Assembly (NCBI GenBank): GCA_029558515.1 | Contig: JAKQEM010000032.1 | Coordinates: 1 to 64,000 of the forward strand | Source of the DNA: a bacterium | GTDB taxonomy: Bacteria; Patescibacteriota; Gracilibacteria; Peribacterales; Peribacteraceae | Direction of reading: 5' to 3' | DNA: 64,000 nucleotides | Shown here: one piece after another, positions 35,644 to 43,647 of the stretch | Numbering within the stretch: position 1 is the stretch's first letter | Layout of the letters: each line of letters opens with the position of its first letter | Program-made: the position numbers and the translations under genes | Notes under the pieces: model-generated | Told to the model about the DNA's origin: nothing | The model's input: the letters and a program-made list of their open reading frames with translations, nothing else | The model's database searches: none

Positions 35644-36022
35644 GGAGAGAACGGCGACGAAGGATCGAAACAAGAGCGGAATAGAGCAACATGATGCCGC
35701 ACGTCGAGTAGGCGAGCACGGAAGCAATGACGGCAAAATGGATGTTGCGTTCCTGATAGGCATACAGCACAAACATGCACAGCACGGCACCGAGACTGAA
35801 AATTTGGACTGTCCAGCGCGCGGCAGTGCCGCTTAGCGCATCATCACGCTCATCGGCAATCACCTCTCTGACGCGGCGGCGCAGGAAGAAAAGCACAAGA
35901 ATCGCAACGATGATGGCAACAACGGGCCAGAAGTACTCCTGGCGCACAACGGACGATGAAACGAACGCAGCGAGCAGCATGACGATGATGATGCGGGCAA
36001 CGGTGTACTGCTTGAGAGACAT
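35636..36022 (-). CDS. DUF2178-like membrane protein
   Basis: 128 residues from ATG 36022, preceded by cttccccatctccc. Four hydrophobic helices: ~7-25 ([19 protein letters not shown]), ~31-48 ([17 protein letters not shown]), ~74-95 ([16 protein letters not shown]) and ~101-122 ([20 protein letters not shown]), with the conserved R-x4-ADERD-type loop ([13 protein letters not shown]) between helices two and three that is typical of DUF2178. Operon with the HTH regulator. Role: probably a membrane partner of that regulator. Confidence 0.8.
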   Translation of the reverse strand: MSLKQYTVARIIIVMLLAAFVSSSVVRQEYFWPVVAIIVAILVLFFLRRRVREVIADERDDALSGTAARWTVQIFSLGAVLCMFVLYAYQERNIHFAVIASVLAYSTCGIMLLYSALVSILRRRSLHA

Positions 36023-36201
36023 GGGAGATGGGGAAGATGCCCGTATGTTATATATTTCTAACACTACGGTCAAGAGCATTCGGGAGGGGCTCACAAATCA
36101 ACGCCCATTTGGCAATGTACAATCTCTCGCGCCAGAAATTTGGCACCTTTTGGAGGGAGTCTGCGGGGCATAGGCACGGCAGAGTGCGTGCCATGCACAA
36201 G

Positions 36202-36222
36202 AAAAAAGCGACCGAAGCCGCT
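36202..36222 (-). terminator. Rho-independent terminator with UUCG tetraloop
   Basis: On the minus strand agcggc-ttcg-gtcgct followed by six T. It closes a very short transcription unit starting near 36313. Confidence 0.85.
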
Positions 36223-36252
36223 CTTTCCTTTGAGTTGGGAATGGAGAACTGC

Positions 36253-36291
36253 TTAGCAGCAGCCACCACAGCAACCGTCGCCACCGATCAT
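36253..36291 (-). CDS. 12-residue Cys/Gly peptide
   Basis: ATG to TAA ORF encoding MIGGDGCCGGCC. It is too short for gene finders but sits in a complete unit: sigma-70 promoter (36321-36349), a leader whose last part is ctttctccctttcct immediately before the ATG (the window's usual start signature), and a terminator 30 nt after the stop. The two CC pairs separated by GG could bind a metal, or the peptide could be a leader whose translation matters. Alternatively the transcript is an untranslated small RNA and the ORF is chance. No family known to me. Confidence 0.45.
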   Translation of the reverse strand: MIGGDGCCGGCC

Positions 36292-36320
36292 AGGAAAGGG
36301 AGAAAGGAAGTAGGATCGCA

Positions 36321-36349
36321 ATGATAGCAGATGCCCCTTCCCATGTCTA
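36321..36349 (-). promoter_or_regulatory. Sigma-70 promoter of the tiny transcription unit
   Basis: Minus strand -35 tagaca (36349-36344), 17-nt spacer, -10 tatcat (36326-36321): 5/6 matches to each consensus hexamer at optimal spacing. Predicted start near 36313, about 20 nt before the ATG at 36291. Confidence 0.6.
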
Positions 36350-36434
36350 GCACTCTCAGAGGAAGAGTGAAAATTCTGTCTCATTCACCCACCCGGCGGG
36401 AATGTGGCGCGTGGGGAGAGAGGGGTGAGGGAAA

Positions 36435-37262
36435 TCAGAAAGACTGCTTCCTCCCCAGTGCGTCGCGATGATACTGTCCGAATTCCGTCGTGCTGCGAAC
36501 GGTTGCATTGTCCAGCACCGGCCCTTCCACGCATAACCGGATACCCGAAGGATCCACCGTGCAATTGCCGCACAGCCCGTAGCCGCACTTCATGTACCGC
36601 TCGAAGGAAAGCTGCGCGGGGACGGCGTGCGCGTGCGCGAGATCGGAAACAGCCAGAAGCATGCGCTCGGGGCCGCAGGCGAGAATAATGGTGGATGGTG
36701 AGTGGTGAGTGGTGAGGAACTGCGCAAGTACTTCAACGTTATATCCTGCGTGTCCCTCTGATCCGTCATCCGTGGCGATGTGGAGCGTCGTGCGTGGCAG
36801 TGCGGAGAGCTCCTCGATGTACAGCAAATGATCTTTGCTCCGCGCCCCCACGATGATATCGAGCGTGCAGCCGTCTTTCAGTGCTTCGTGCGCCGCAAAA
36901 TACATGGGTGCCGCGCCGTACCCTCCCGCAACCAACATAAGATGCTGCTTCTTTTTCCATGTGTAGTGCGTTCCGAACGGCCCGCGCAAACCGATCAGAT
37001 CGCCTTTTTTGCACTTCGCCAATTCCTTCGTCATATCCCCCACCGCAAAGAACGTCACACGCAGATGCTTCCCATCATCGAAGGCAACGCTCATCGGAAT
37101 CTCATCGACGCCCGGCAGCCACAGCATCACGAATTGTCCGGGCAACGCCCCCAGCGACCCGTCGAACGTGAACGTCTGCACCATATCGGTCTCGCGTTTG
37201 GTTTCTAGGATCCGATACGTTTTGGGCAGCCGGGATTGGAGGGGAATGTTCTGCACAGGCAT
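36435..37262 (-). CDS. pyrK: Dihydroorotate dehydrogenase B electron-transfer subunit
   Basis: 275 residues from ATG 37262. FAD-binding domain (GALPGQFVMLWLPGVDEIPMSV), NAD-binding domain (LMLVAGGYGAAPMYFAAHEAL, LACGPERMLLAVSDLA) and a C-terminal 2Fe-2S site (CGYGLCGNCTVDPSGIRLC). PyrK passes electrons from dihydroorotate oxidation by PyrD to NAD+. pyrD is encoded upstream on the same strand but separated by a plus-strand four-helix-bundle gene between repeats, suggesting that a pyrDK operon was interrupted. Bases 36292-36434 hold the promoter just described and nothing else. Confidence 0.9.
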   Translation of the reverse strand: MPVQNIPLQSRLPKTYRILETKRETDMVQTFTFDGSLGALPGQFVMLWLPGVDEIPMSVAFDDGKHLRVTFFAVGDMTKELAKCKKGDLIGLRGPFGTHYTWKKKQHLMLVAGGYGAAPMYFAAHEALKDGCTLDIIVGARSKDHLLYIEELSALPRTTLHIATDDGSEGHAGYNVEVLAQFLTTHHSPSTIILACGPERMLLAVSDLAHAHAVPAQLSFERYMKCGYGLCGNCTVDPSGIRLCVEGPVLDNATVRSTTEFGQYHRDALGRKQSF

Positions 37263-37294
37263 AGAACGACAGAAGTATAGTGTGGAAACCAAGA

Positions 37295-37327
37295 AAATGA
37301 TAAATGCAAAATGCTAAATGCTAAATG
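37295..37327 (+). repeat. AT-rich microrepeat, left flank of a four-helix-bundle gene
   Basis: Imperfect tandem units of the type aaatgc(a/t) (aaatgataaatgcaaaatg...). Shares aaatgcaaaatg with the reverse complement of 37742-37770, so the two flank the gene in inverted orientation. Confidence 0.6.
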
Positions 37328-37364
37328 GTATGTTACAGAGCAGATCAGCCACCATACTGTGTGC

Positions 37365-37712
37365 ATGAATCCAATACGCGATCAATCGTACACGTTCGCC
37401 ATCCATATCGTACAATTCTGCACCAAACTGCAAGAGCAAAAGGAATATGTCCTCAGCAAACAATTATTACGCTCCGGCACGAGCATAGGTGCAAATATCG
37501 AAGAGGCTCAAAAAGCCCAAACCAAGAAGGACTTTACATACAAGTGTTCTATCTCATTAAAAGAAGCTTACGAAAGCAGATATTGGCTGCGACTGCTTTG
37601 TGATAGCGGTATTGTTACCTCACACACTACAGCATCACTCCTTGAAGAAATCGACCAAATCATTCGAATCCTTTCTGCGATCGTCAAAACAGCAAGCACT
37701 CAGACGGAATGA
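37365..37712 (+). CDS. Four-helix bundle protein (23S rRNA-IVS/S23 family)
   Basis: 115 residues from ATG 37365. YTFAIHIVQFCTKLQEQKEYVLSKQLLRSGTSIGANIEEAQKAQTKKDFTYKCSISLKEAYESRYWLRLL is the standard IVS/S23 four-helix bundle sequence; the SIGANIEEA and KEA..ES.YWL motifs are diagnostic. This family is a relative of DGR Avd, but its function when outside rRNA introns is unknown. The gene lies between pyrD and pyrK in opposite orientation and is bracketed by inverted microrepeats; its 3' end overlaps the pyrD 3' end by 29 nt. Confidence 0.9.
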   Translation: MNPIRDQSYTFAIHIVQFCTKLQEQKEYVLSKQLLRSGTSIGANIEEAQKAQTKKDFTYKCSISLKEAYESRYWLRLLCDSGIVTSHTTASLLEEIDQIIRILSAIVKTASTQTE

Positions 37713-38694
37713 TCCTGTACCCAACATTGTATCTCTCAAATGACATTTTGCATTTCCCATTCTGCATTCGTCTATGCATGGAACCCGTCAATTCCGCAAT
37801 GTCCTTCACTCCCTCAGCCTCACACCACTCCCTCATTTCATCGCAGACTTTCCGGAAGACATCCTGCCCCCGCGCCCACACCGCCGTGCCGATGCCGATG
37901 AGAGACGCACCCGCGAGCAGCAGTTCGATGGCATCCTCGCCCGTATGCACCCCGCCCGTCCCGATGATCGGCAGCTTCCCCTCCGTGATGGCATAGACGT
38001 CCGCGATGCACCGCACCGCGAGCGGCTTGATGGCAGGCCCCGAGATACCGCCGACTCTGTTCGCCAGAATCGGCATGCGGCTCTTCAGATCGATTGCCAT
38101 GCCGGGGCCGGCGGTATTGATGACCGTGAAGCCGTCGGCACCCGCCTCGGCACAGGAACGAGCCACTTCCGCGATGGAGAGGGCATTGGGAGAGAGTTTG
38201 ATGAAAACGGGGGTCTTGCCGGACACCTGCTTCACGGCACGCGTGACCGATGCCGCATCCGCCGGACTGCAGGCGAAGGGCTTGCCGAATTCATCTTCCA
38301 CGTTGGGGCAGCTGATGTTCACCTCCAGGAAATCGGGCTTCAGGGGCAGCAACGCTTCTGCGGTGAGCGCATAGTGTTCGACGGATTCCGCAATGATATT
38401 GAGGATGAGGGGAACGGGTTGATCCGCCATGTACGACTCGATCTCCTGCCGCGCCTTCTCCGGCCCCGCATCCGGCACTCCGACGGCATTGAGCGTCCAG
38501 TGATCCGTCGAAATGATGGTGGGATTGCGGTGCCCCCGGTGCTCGTGCAGCCAGATCGACTTCGTCGTGATGGCACCCGCTCCGCCCACGGTCGCCACAC
38601 GCCGCCACGAAGATGCGGTGATACCCAGAATGCCCGAAGCAAGGACGGTGGGGTTGGGGAAGGAGACGCCGAGGAGGGATTGAGTCAAATTCAC
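37684..38694 (-). CDS. pyrD: Dihydroorotate dehydrogenase B catalytic subunit
   Basis: 336 residues from GTG 38694. FMN-binding TIM barrel of class 1B: N-terminal LLGVSFPNPTVLASGILG, GGAGAITTKSI, catalytic-loop region NISCPNVED with the class 1B Cys, FIKLSPNALSIAEVA, GGISGPAIKPLAVR and IIGTGGVHTGEDAIE. Oxidises dihydroorotate and passes electrons through PyrK to NAD+ in pyrimidine synthesis. The C-terminus past ELTGSMHRR is odd: it reads through the microrepeat at 37742-37770 and ends ~30 residues later inside the neighbouring four-helix gene, so the native stop was probably displaced by the insertion. Confidence 0.92.
   Translation of the reverse strand: MNLTQSLLGVSFPNPTVLASGILGITASSWRRVATVGGAGAITTKSIWLHEHRGHRNPTIISTDHWTLNAVGVPDAGPEKARQEIESYMADQPVPLILNIIAESVEHYALTAEALLPLKPDFLEVNISCPNVEDEFGKPFACSPADAASVTRAVKQVSGKTPVFIKLSPNALSIAEVARSCAEAGADGFTVINTAGPGMAIDLKSRMPILANRVGGISGPAIKPLAVRCIADVYAITEGKLPIIGTGGVHTGEDAIELLLAGASLIGIGTAVWARGQDVFRKVCDEMREWCEAEGVKDIAELTGSMHRRMQNGKCKMSFERYNVGYRIIPSECLLF
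37742..37770 (+). repeat. Microrepeat, right flank of a four-helix-bundle gene
   Basis: acattttgcatttcccattc-type units, reverse complement of the left-flank family at 37295-37327. Lies inside the pyrD reading frame extension. Confidence 0.6.
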
Positions 38695-38731
38695 GAATAA
38701 CAGAATATCAGAGTAACAGAGTAACAGGGAG
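38695..38731 (+). repeat. agagtaac microrepeat, left flank of second four-helix gene
   Basis: Units agagtaac and agaataac abutting the pyrD start codon. They match the reverse complement of 39231-39300, so again form an inverted pair around a four-helix-bundle gene. Confidence 0.6.
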
Positions 38732-38841
38732 TATTTGTTCCATGAGGAAAAAGAACGTCGATATATCGCTCGTACAAGCGCAATTTGAAACAATCACATC
38801 ATAAAGAAATTCCCAAATCTCTTTTCCCTATAGCACATCAG

Positions 38842-39222
38842 ATGGACAATTCACCAATGCAACATTTTACAGATCTCAAAGTATGGACCATCGGCATGGA
38901 TCTTGCCTGTGAAATTTACAAACTCACACGAAAACTGCCCAAGGAAGAACTCTATGGCATCACATCGCAACTACGAAGAAGTTCAACCAGCATTCTCGCA
39001 AATATTGCAGAGGGATTTGGTCGCTACACTTTTCGAGACAAAGCTGCAAAATACACCATCTCAAGAGGTGAATGTTCGGAAGTCGAAGCATTTCTTTTGA
39101 TTATCGTCGCAATCGGATACGTATCCGAAAAGGACATTCAACAAGCGCGAGCTCGCATCCGACATGAACGCCAAATGCTTTCCGGTTTGATTGCCGCATG
39201 CAAACGCCACGGAGACGGCTGA
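38842..39222 (+). CDS. Four-helix bundle protein (S23/IVS family), second copy
   Basis: 126 residues from ATG 38842 (Met at 38857 also possible). FTDLKVWTIGMDLACEIYKLTRKLPKEELYGITSQLRRSSTSILANIAEGFGRYTFRDKAAKYTISRGECSEVEAFLLI is the canonical sequence of this family (KVW, the LR.S..SI..NIAEG core and ARGS.EV/E pattern). It differs from the 37365 gene in sequence but shares length, fold and the setting between inverted microrepeats. Function unknown. Confidence 0.92.
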   Translation: MDNSPMQHFTDLKVWTIGMDLACEIYKLTRKLPKEELYGITSQLRRSSTSILANIAEGFGRYTFRDKAAKYTISRGECSEVEAFLLIIVAIGYVSEKDIQQARARIRHERQMLSGLIAACKRHGDG

Positions 39223-39230
39223 TCCTGTTC

Positions 39231-39300
39231 CTCCGTTATTCCGTTACTCCCTTATTCCGTTACTCCGTTACTCCGTTACTCCTCGTTACGCCTTTATTCC
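39231..39300 (+). repeat. ccgttactc microrepeat, right flank of second four-helix gene
   Basis: About seven degenerate tandem units (ccgttactc, ccgttattc, ccctttattc) ending at the pyrG stop. Reverse complement is the agagtaac family at 38695-38731. Confidence 0.65.
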
Positions 39301-40979
39301 CCAACAATCGCCTGCATGAACGCAGCGAACAGCGGATGCGGCTTGTGCGGTCTGCTCTTGAACTCCGGGTGGAACTGGCAGCCGAGCATGAAGGGATGAT
39401 CCTTCACCTCCACGATCTCCATGAGATGCGTCTGCGGGTTTTCCCCGGAGAAGATGAGTCCCTTCTTTTCCAATCGATCTTTGAACGCATTGTTGAATTC
39501 GTAGCGATGGCGATGACGCTCGGAAATCGTATCGCTTCGATAGGCATCGTGTGCCTTCGTCCGCCGACGTAACGCACAATCGTACGCCCCCAACCGCAGC
39601 GTCCCGCCCTTCTCCCGTCCCTTATGCTGCCCGGGGAGAAAATGTACGACGTACTTGGATGGAGCGAGCTTCTCCTCTTCATCGAATTCTTCACTCGTCA
39701 ACGCATCATCCTTCAGCACGGCGCGCGCAAACTCGATCGCCAGAATCTGCGCCCCCAGACACAAACCCAAATACGGCACTTTTTCCGTCCGCGCATAGTG
39801 CGCCGCAGCGATTTTTCCCTCGATCCCCCGGTTGCCGAATCCTCCGGGCACCACCAAGCCGTCCGCGCTCTTGAGCACCGCCCACGTTTCCTCATCATTC
39901 TTCTCCAACTTCTCGCTGTCGACCCAGAGCAACTCCGCCCTGGCTCCGTGAAAAACAGCGGCGGATTTGACCGATTCGATGACGCTCAAATAGGCATCCT
40001 CCAAGTGAGTGTACTTGCCGACGAGCGCGACCTTGACCGGACGTTCCGCCTTTGCGTTGCGCTCGCGACCCTGCTCCCATTCGCTCATATCCGGCTGCAG
40101 ATTTCCCAACCCCAGCTTCCGTCCGATGATGGCGGCAATGTCGTACTGTTGCAGGGAGAGGGGCACGTCGTAGATGGAGTGCAGTGTCAGCGAGGGAATG
40201 ACCGCCTCACGCGAGACGTCGCAAAACCTGCTGATTTTATCCAGCAGTACATCGGGAATCTTGTGATCCGCGCGCGCCAGAATCATATCCGGCTGCACGC
40301 CGATGCGCCGGAGTTCCCGCACGGAGAGCTGCGTGGGTTTGGTCTTCAGTTCTTTGCTCCCCTTCAAGTACGGCAGCAGCGTGAGATGCACGTGGAACAG
40401 CCGTTCGGGTCCCAGGTCCGCTCGCATCTGTCGCAGAGCTTCCAAGAAAGGTTCCCCCTCGATGTCCCCGACCGTGCCGCCGATCTCCACCAACATGATA
40501 TCCGCGTTTGATTTGAACGCCGCGGACTGAATGGACTCCTTGATGGCGTCGGTAATGTGCGGCACCACCTGAATGGTCCCGCCGAGAAACTCGCCTTTGC
40601 GTTCGCGCGCCAGCACATGCGTGTAGATCTTCCCGGTCGTCATCGTGCTCAACTTGCTCATGGGCTCGTCGATGAACCGTTCATAGTGTCCCAAATCCAA
40701 ATCCGTCTCAGCGCCGTCATCCGTCACAAAGACTTCGCCGTGCTGAAAGGGACTCATCGTCCCGGGATCCACATTCAAGTACGGGTCGAGCTTCTGCACG
40801 AACACCTTGAGCCCGCACGCCTTCAAAATCGCCCCGATGGACGCCGCGGCGATGCCTTTCCCCAAACTGGAGCAGACGCCTCCCGTCACCACGATGAACT
40901 TCGCATGGCTCGAAAGGCCGCCGTTGCTCCCTCCGGTGGAAGGATGTGGCTGCGACGGCGTGTTCCTGGATGCAATCAT
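39294..40979 (-). CDS. pyrG: CTP synthase
   Basis: 561 residues from ATG 40979 (leader ggttttcttcgt); an ATG at 41024 gives 15 more residues. Amidoligase domain: FIVVTGGVCSSLGKGIAAASIG, LDPYLNVDPGTMSPFQHGEVFVTDDGAETDLDLGHYERF, EIGGTVGDIE. Glutaminase domain: GGFGNRGIEGK, nucleophile Cys in LGLCLGAQ, and catalytic His-Glu in CQFHPEFKSRPHKPHPLFAAF. It makes CTP from UTP and glutamine. All catalytic residues are present. The N-terminus carries ~25 extra residues (Ser/Gly/Pro rich) before the first strand. Confidence 0.96.
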   Translation of the reverse strand: MIASRNTPSQPHPSTGGSNGGLSSHAKFIVVTGGVCSSLGKGIAAASIGAILKACGLKVFVQKLDPYLNVDPGTMSPFQHGEVFVTDDGAETDLDLGHYERFIDEPMSKLSTMTTGKIYTHVLARERKGEFLGGTIQVVPHITDAIKESIQSAAFKSNADIMLVEIGGTVGDIEGEPFLEALRQMRADLGPERLFHVHLTLLPYLKGSKELKTKPTQLSVRELRRIGVQPDMILARADHKIPDVLLDKISRFCDVSREAVIPSLTLHSIYDVPLSLQQYDIAAIIGRKLGLGNLQPDMSEWEQGRERNAKAERPVKVALVGKYTHLEDAYLSVIESVKSAAVFHGARAELLWVDSEKLEKNDEETWAVLKSADGLVVPGGFGNRGIEGKIAAAHYARTEKVPYLGLCLGAQILAIEFARAVLKDDALTSEEFDEEEKLAPSKYVVHFLPGQHKGREKGGTLRLGAYDCALRRRTKAHDAYRSDTISERHRHRYEFNNAFKDRLEKKGLIFSGENPQTHLMEIVEVKDHPFMLGCQFHPEFKSRPHKPHPLFAAFMQAIVGE

Positions 40980-41124
40980 ACGAAGAAAACCGGGCAAGTT
41001 CCGGGGGAAGCCCGTGAGCATCATACTCGTTGAAATGGCAAAGACAAGAAAGAATATAAGAGAATATATCTACTATTGAGCAACTCGCTCATTACTCTAT
41101 ACTGCATGACTTCCCATTCTTCCC

Positions 41125-42519
41125 ATGTCTGGACTCATTGAAAAAATCGAAGTGATCATTACGGACCCTCGTCTTACGCAAATTGCCAATATTGATCTGG
41201 AAGCACTGACAAAAAGAAACAGTGATCCACTTTCACCATTGCAAAAACAATTCCGCACCTGTTGTCTTGGCATCGTGGGAGCAAAAGACGATCCACAAAA
41301 TACGGAAGAGCTTCCAGGGCACTTCCCCGATTTCCAAGTCGTGCTGGAAAGGCATCGCCAATCCATTAAGCTGATCCTTCTGCACACTCCATCCGACGCA
41401 TTCCCTAAAGGGAAAATTACGGAAGGAAAACGCAGACAGTTGGGCGCAGCCATTCGCGATATGCTCTTTGCTCAAACACATCTCAAGTATGAAGATCGCA
41501 CAACAATAATACATCAAATGCTGCGTGATGCAGATGCCCTGTCTCCAACGTATGCCATCATCGATAACACCCGAATACAACTCGATCGAATCACCTGTTT
41601 CGGCGGACATCGTGTGGGACAAGACGAATACTTTTTCTCAAAGAATCTTGGCAAAGAACTCGGGCTTGCATACATGGAAGTAATCACCGGAGGGGGCCCC
41701 GGCATCATGCGTGGCATCATGCGGGGAAATGTCAAAGGTCTGCGTATGCAAGACACGGACGGCAAGCAAATTGGAATGACATGTCCTGAAATCATTACGG
41801 CTGAACCTCCCAATAGTTGGCTAAACAGATTAATTATTCTTCCGGATATCGAAAGCAGGTTGGAAGCATTCCTGCGAACGCAAAACGGAATCATTTTTCT
41901 CCCAGGTGGCATCGGCACATTGGAAGAATTTATGACCGTTCTCGCCGTAAAAACTGATGCGAGTAACAGCGAACAAGAACTGCCGTTGCTTCTGGCAGGC
42001 CCAAGAGAATCCATGAATTGGATTGTCGCAGTAGAGGAATTTATGCAAACGGTGTTTGGGAAAGATGTGAAAGATCTCTATAACACCATTACGGGAGACC
42101 CGGAAGCAATCACAAATTGGATGAGAGAAAAAATGCCTGCCGTGCACCAAGCAAGAAATTTAAAAAATGACGATCGTCTGTGGAATAACAGTTTGCATAT
42201 ACCGAAGGCACTGCACATTCCATTCGAGCCGACCCACAAAAATGTCAGTGAGTTACATTTGGAAAGCGGACAATCTCTCTCCACGCTCGCATTGGAGATA
42301 CGAAACATGCTAAAGGCCATTGTCTTTGCGCAAGTAGTAGAAGGCGGTTCGACATACATACAAGAGCATGGAAAATACATCGTAACCGGTGAACGAAAAA
42401 TTCTTCAAGCCATTGATACACTATTCAAAAAGTTCGCATCCGACGGAAGAATGTTTATGGGACAAACGGAGCCTTGCTACACACTGCAGTCATCAGAAAT
42501 CAATCACCCCGCCCGATAA
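41125..42519 (+). CDS. ppnN: Pyrimidine/purine nucleotide 5'-monophosphate nucleosidase (PpnN, LOG family)
   Basis: 464 residues, ATG after cccattcttccc. Whole-length resemblance to E. coli PpnN: N-terminal domain with FRTCCLGIVG and HRQSIKLILL..P..AF, central LOG Rossmann domain with FGGHRVGQDEY, ITGGGPGIMRGIMRG and the active-site LPGGIGTLEEF, then LIIAEPPN-type MTCPEIITAEPPNSWLN, and a C-terminal domain with PFEPTHKNVSELHL. PpnN cleaves NMPs to base plus ribose 5-phosphate and is controlled by (p)ppGpp. Fits the nearby purine-salvage genes. Its 3' end overlaps guaB by 16 nt, convergent. Confidence 0.93.
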   Translation: MSGLIEKIEVIITDPRLTQIANIDLEALTKRNSDPLSPLQKQFRTCCLGIVGAKDDPQNTEELPGHFPDFQVVLERHRQSIKLILLHTPSDAFPKGKITEGKRRQLGAAIRDMLFAQTHLKYEDRTTIIHQMLRDADALSPTYAIIDNTRIQLDRITCFGGHRVGQDEYFFSKNLGKELGLAYMEVITGGGPGIMRGIMRGNVKGLRMQDTDGKQIGMTCPEIITAEPPNSWLNRLIILPDIESRLEAFLRTQNGIIFLPGGIGTLEEFMTVLAVKTDASNSEQELPLLLAGPRESMNWIVAVEEFMQTVFGKDVKDLYNTITGDPEAITNWMREKMPAVHQARNLKNDDRLWNNSLHIPKALHIPFEPTHKNVSELHLESGQSLSTLALEIRNMLKAIVFAQVVEGGSTYIQEHGKYIVTGERKILQAIDTLFKKFASDGRMFMGQTEPCYTLQSSEINHPAR

Positions 42520-43643
42520 TTCCCCCCGCTGTCCACGATGTTGATGGTATGCGGGTGGCTCTCCTGCATGGAAGCGGGCGTGATGCGGATGAAACGGGAT
42601 GTCTGATGGAACTCGGTGAGCGTCTGTGATCCGAGGTAGTAGAACGAGGACCGCAGGCTCCCCGCGCACTGGAAGAGGAAATCGCCGACTGCACCCTTGG
42701 AGGCGACCAAGCCTTCCACGCCCTCCGCAATCAACTTGCTCGCTTCCGTCCTCATGCTCTGCCCGTAGCGTTCCGCCCCGCCCTTCTGCATGGCTCCGAT
42801 CGAACCCATGCCACGATACTGCTTGAATTCTCTGCCATCGACGGACACCGCTTCACCGGGAGATTCCGTATGCCCCGCCAGCATCGATCCGAGCATCACG
42901 GCGGATGCGCCCGTCGCGAGCGCCTTGGCCATATCGCCCATCTGGCGGATGCCGCCGTCCGCGACGAAGGTCACCTTTGATTTCTCGCAAGCCCGCGCCA
43001 CCTCTAAAAGAGCCGTCAATTGCGGTACGCCCATCCCCGTGATGATGCGCGTCGTACAGATGCTTCCCGGTCCCACCCCCACCCGCAGCACATCGGCTCC
43101 CGCATCCATAAGGTACTTCGCGCCGTCCGCCGTGGCGACGTTCCCCGCCATGAGAACGACGTTCTCCCCGTATTCCTTCTTGATGAAGCGCACCGCGTCG
43201 GCGATGTAGGAGGAATGACCGTGACCGGAATCCACCACGATCATATCGACTGCCGCATCGACCAGTGCGCGCACGCGCTCCTTCATATCCGCCCCCGCGC
43301 CGATGGCCGCCGCAACGAGCAGACGGCCGTCTGCATCCTTGCTCGCCAAGACCGCATCGATCACCGCGGCCTTTTTCACCGCTCTGATCATCTCCGCTTG
43401 TTTCTCAATCTGCAGATTGCGGTGAATGACGCCCAGACCGCCCGCCTGCGCCATGGCATTGGCCATCTCGACTTCCGTCACCGTATCCATCGGCGAAGAG
43501 AGGATCGGAAGCTTCAGGACAATCCGCGGATGCAAATGCGTCGTGAGATCGACCTGCTCGCGCGGGAACGTCGACTCGTTTGGGAGCAGCAAGACGTCAT
43601 CGAACGTTAATCCTTCAGCAATGATGTTTTGGGAGTGAATCAT
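42504..43643 (-). CDS. guaB: IMP dehydrogenase lacking the CBS pair
   Basis: 379 residues, ~110 fewer than typical IMPDH because the CBS (Bateman) pair is absent: the barrel goes from LGVIHRNLQIEKQAEMIRAVKKA directly to AVLASKDADGRLLVAAAIG. Catalytic loop GPGSICTTRIITGMGVPQ with Cys, mobile flap MGSIGAMQKGGAERYGQ with the Arg-Tyr pair, and EGVEGLV are present, which distinguishes it from GMP reductase. Converts IMP to XMP, the first GTP-specific step. Loss of CBS removes nucleotide feedback. Starts 4 nt after the ada stop. Confidence 0.94.
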   Translation of the reverse strand: MIHSQNIIAEGLTFDDVLLLPNESTFPREQVDLTTHLHPRIVLKLPILSSPMDTVTEVEMANAMAQAGGLGVIHRNLQIEKQAEMIRAVKKAAVIDAVLASKDADGRLLVAAAIGAGADMKERVRALVDAAVDMIVVDSGHGHSSYIADAVRFIKKEYGENVVLMAGNVATADGAKYLMDAGADVLRVGVGPGSICTTRIITGMGVPQLTALLEVARACEKSKVTFVADGGIRQMGDMAKALATGASAVMLGSMLAGHTESPGEAVSVDGREFKQYRGMGSIGAMQKGGAERYGQSMRTEASKLIAEGVEGLVASKGAVGDFLFQCAGSLRSSFYYLGSQTLTEFHQTSRFIRITPASMQESHPHTINIVDSGGNYRAG

Positions 43644-43647
43644 GGAA

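Noticed and set aside
36202-36313. SRP 4.5S-like RNA or 6S RNA
   Set aside because: The conserved SRP loop and the large 6S bubble are absent; length and contents fit a micro-ORF or small RNA better.
36028-36324. 98-residue plus-strand ORF
   Set aside because: Low-complexity translation with no family features; the strand with promoter, leader and terminator signals is the minus strand.
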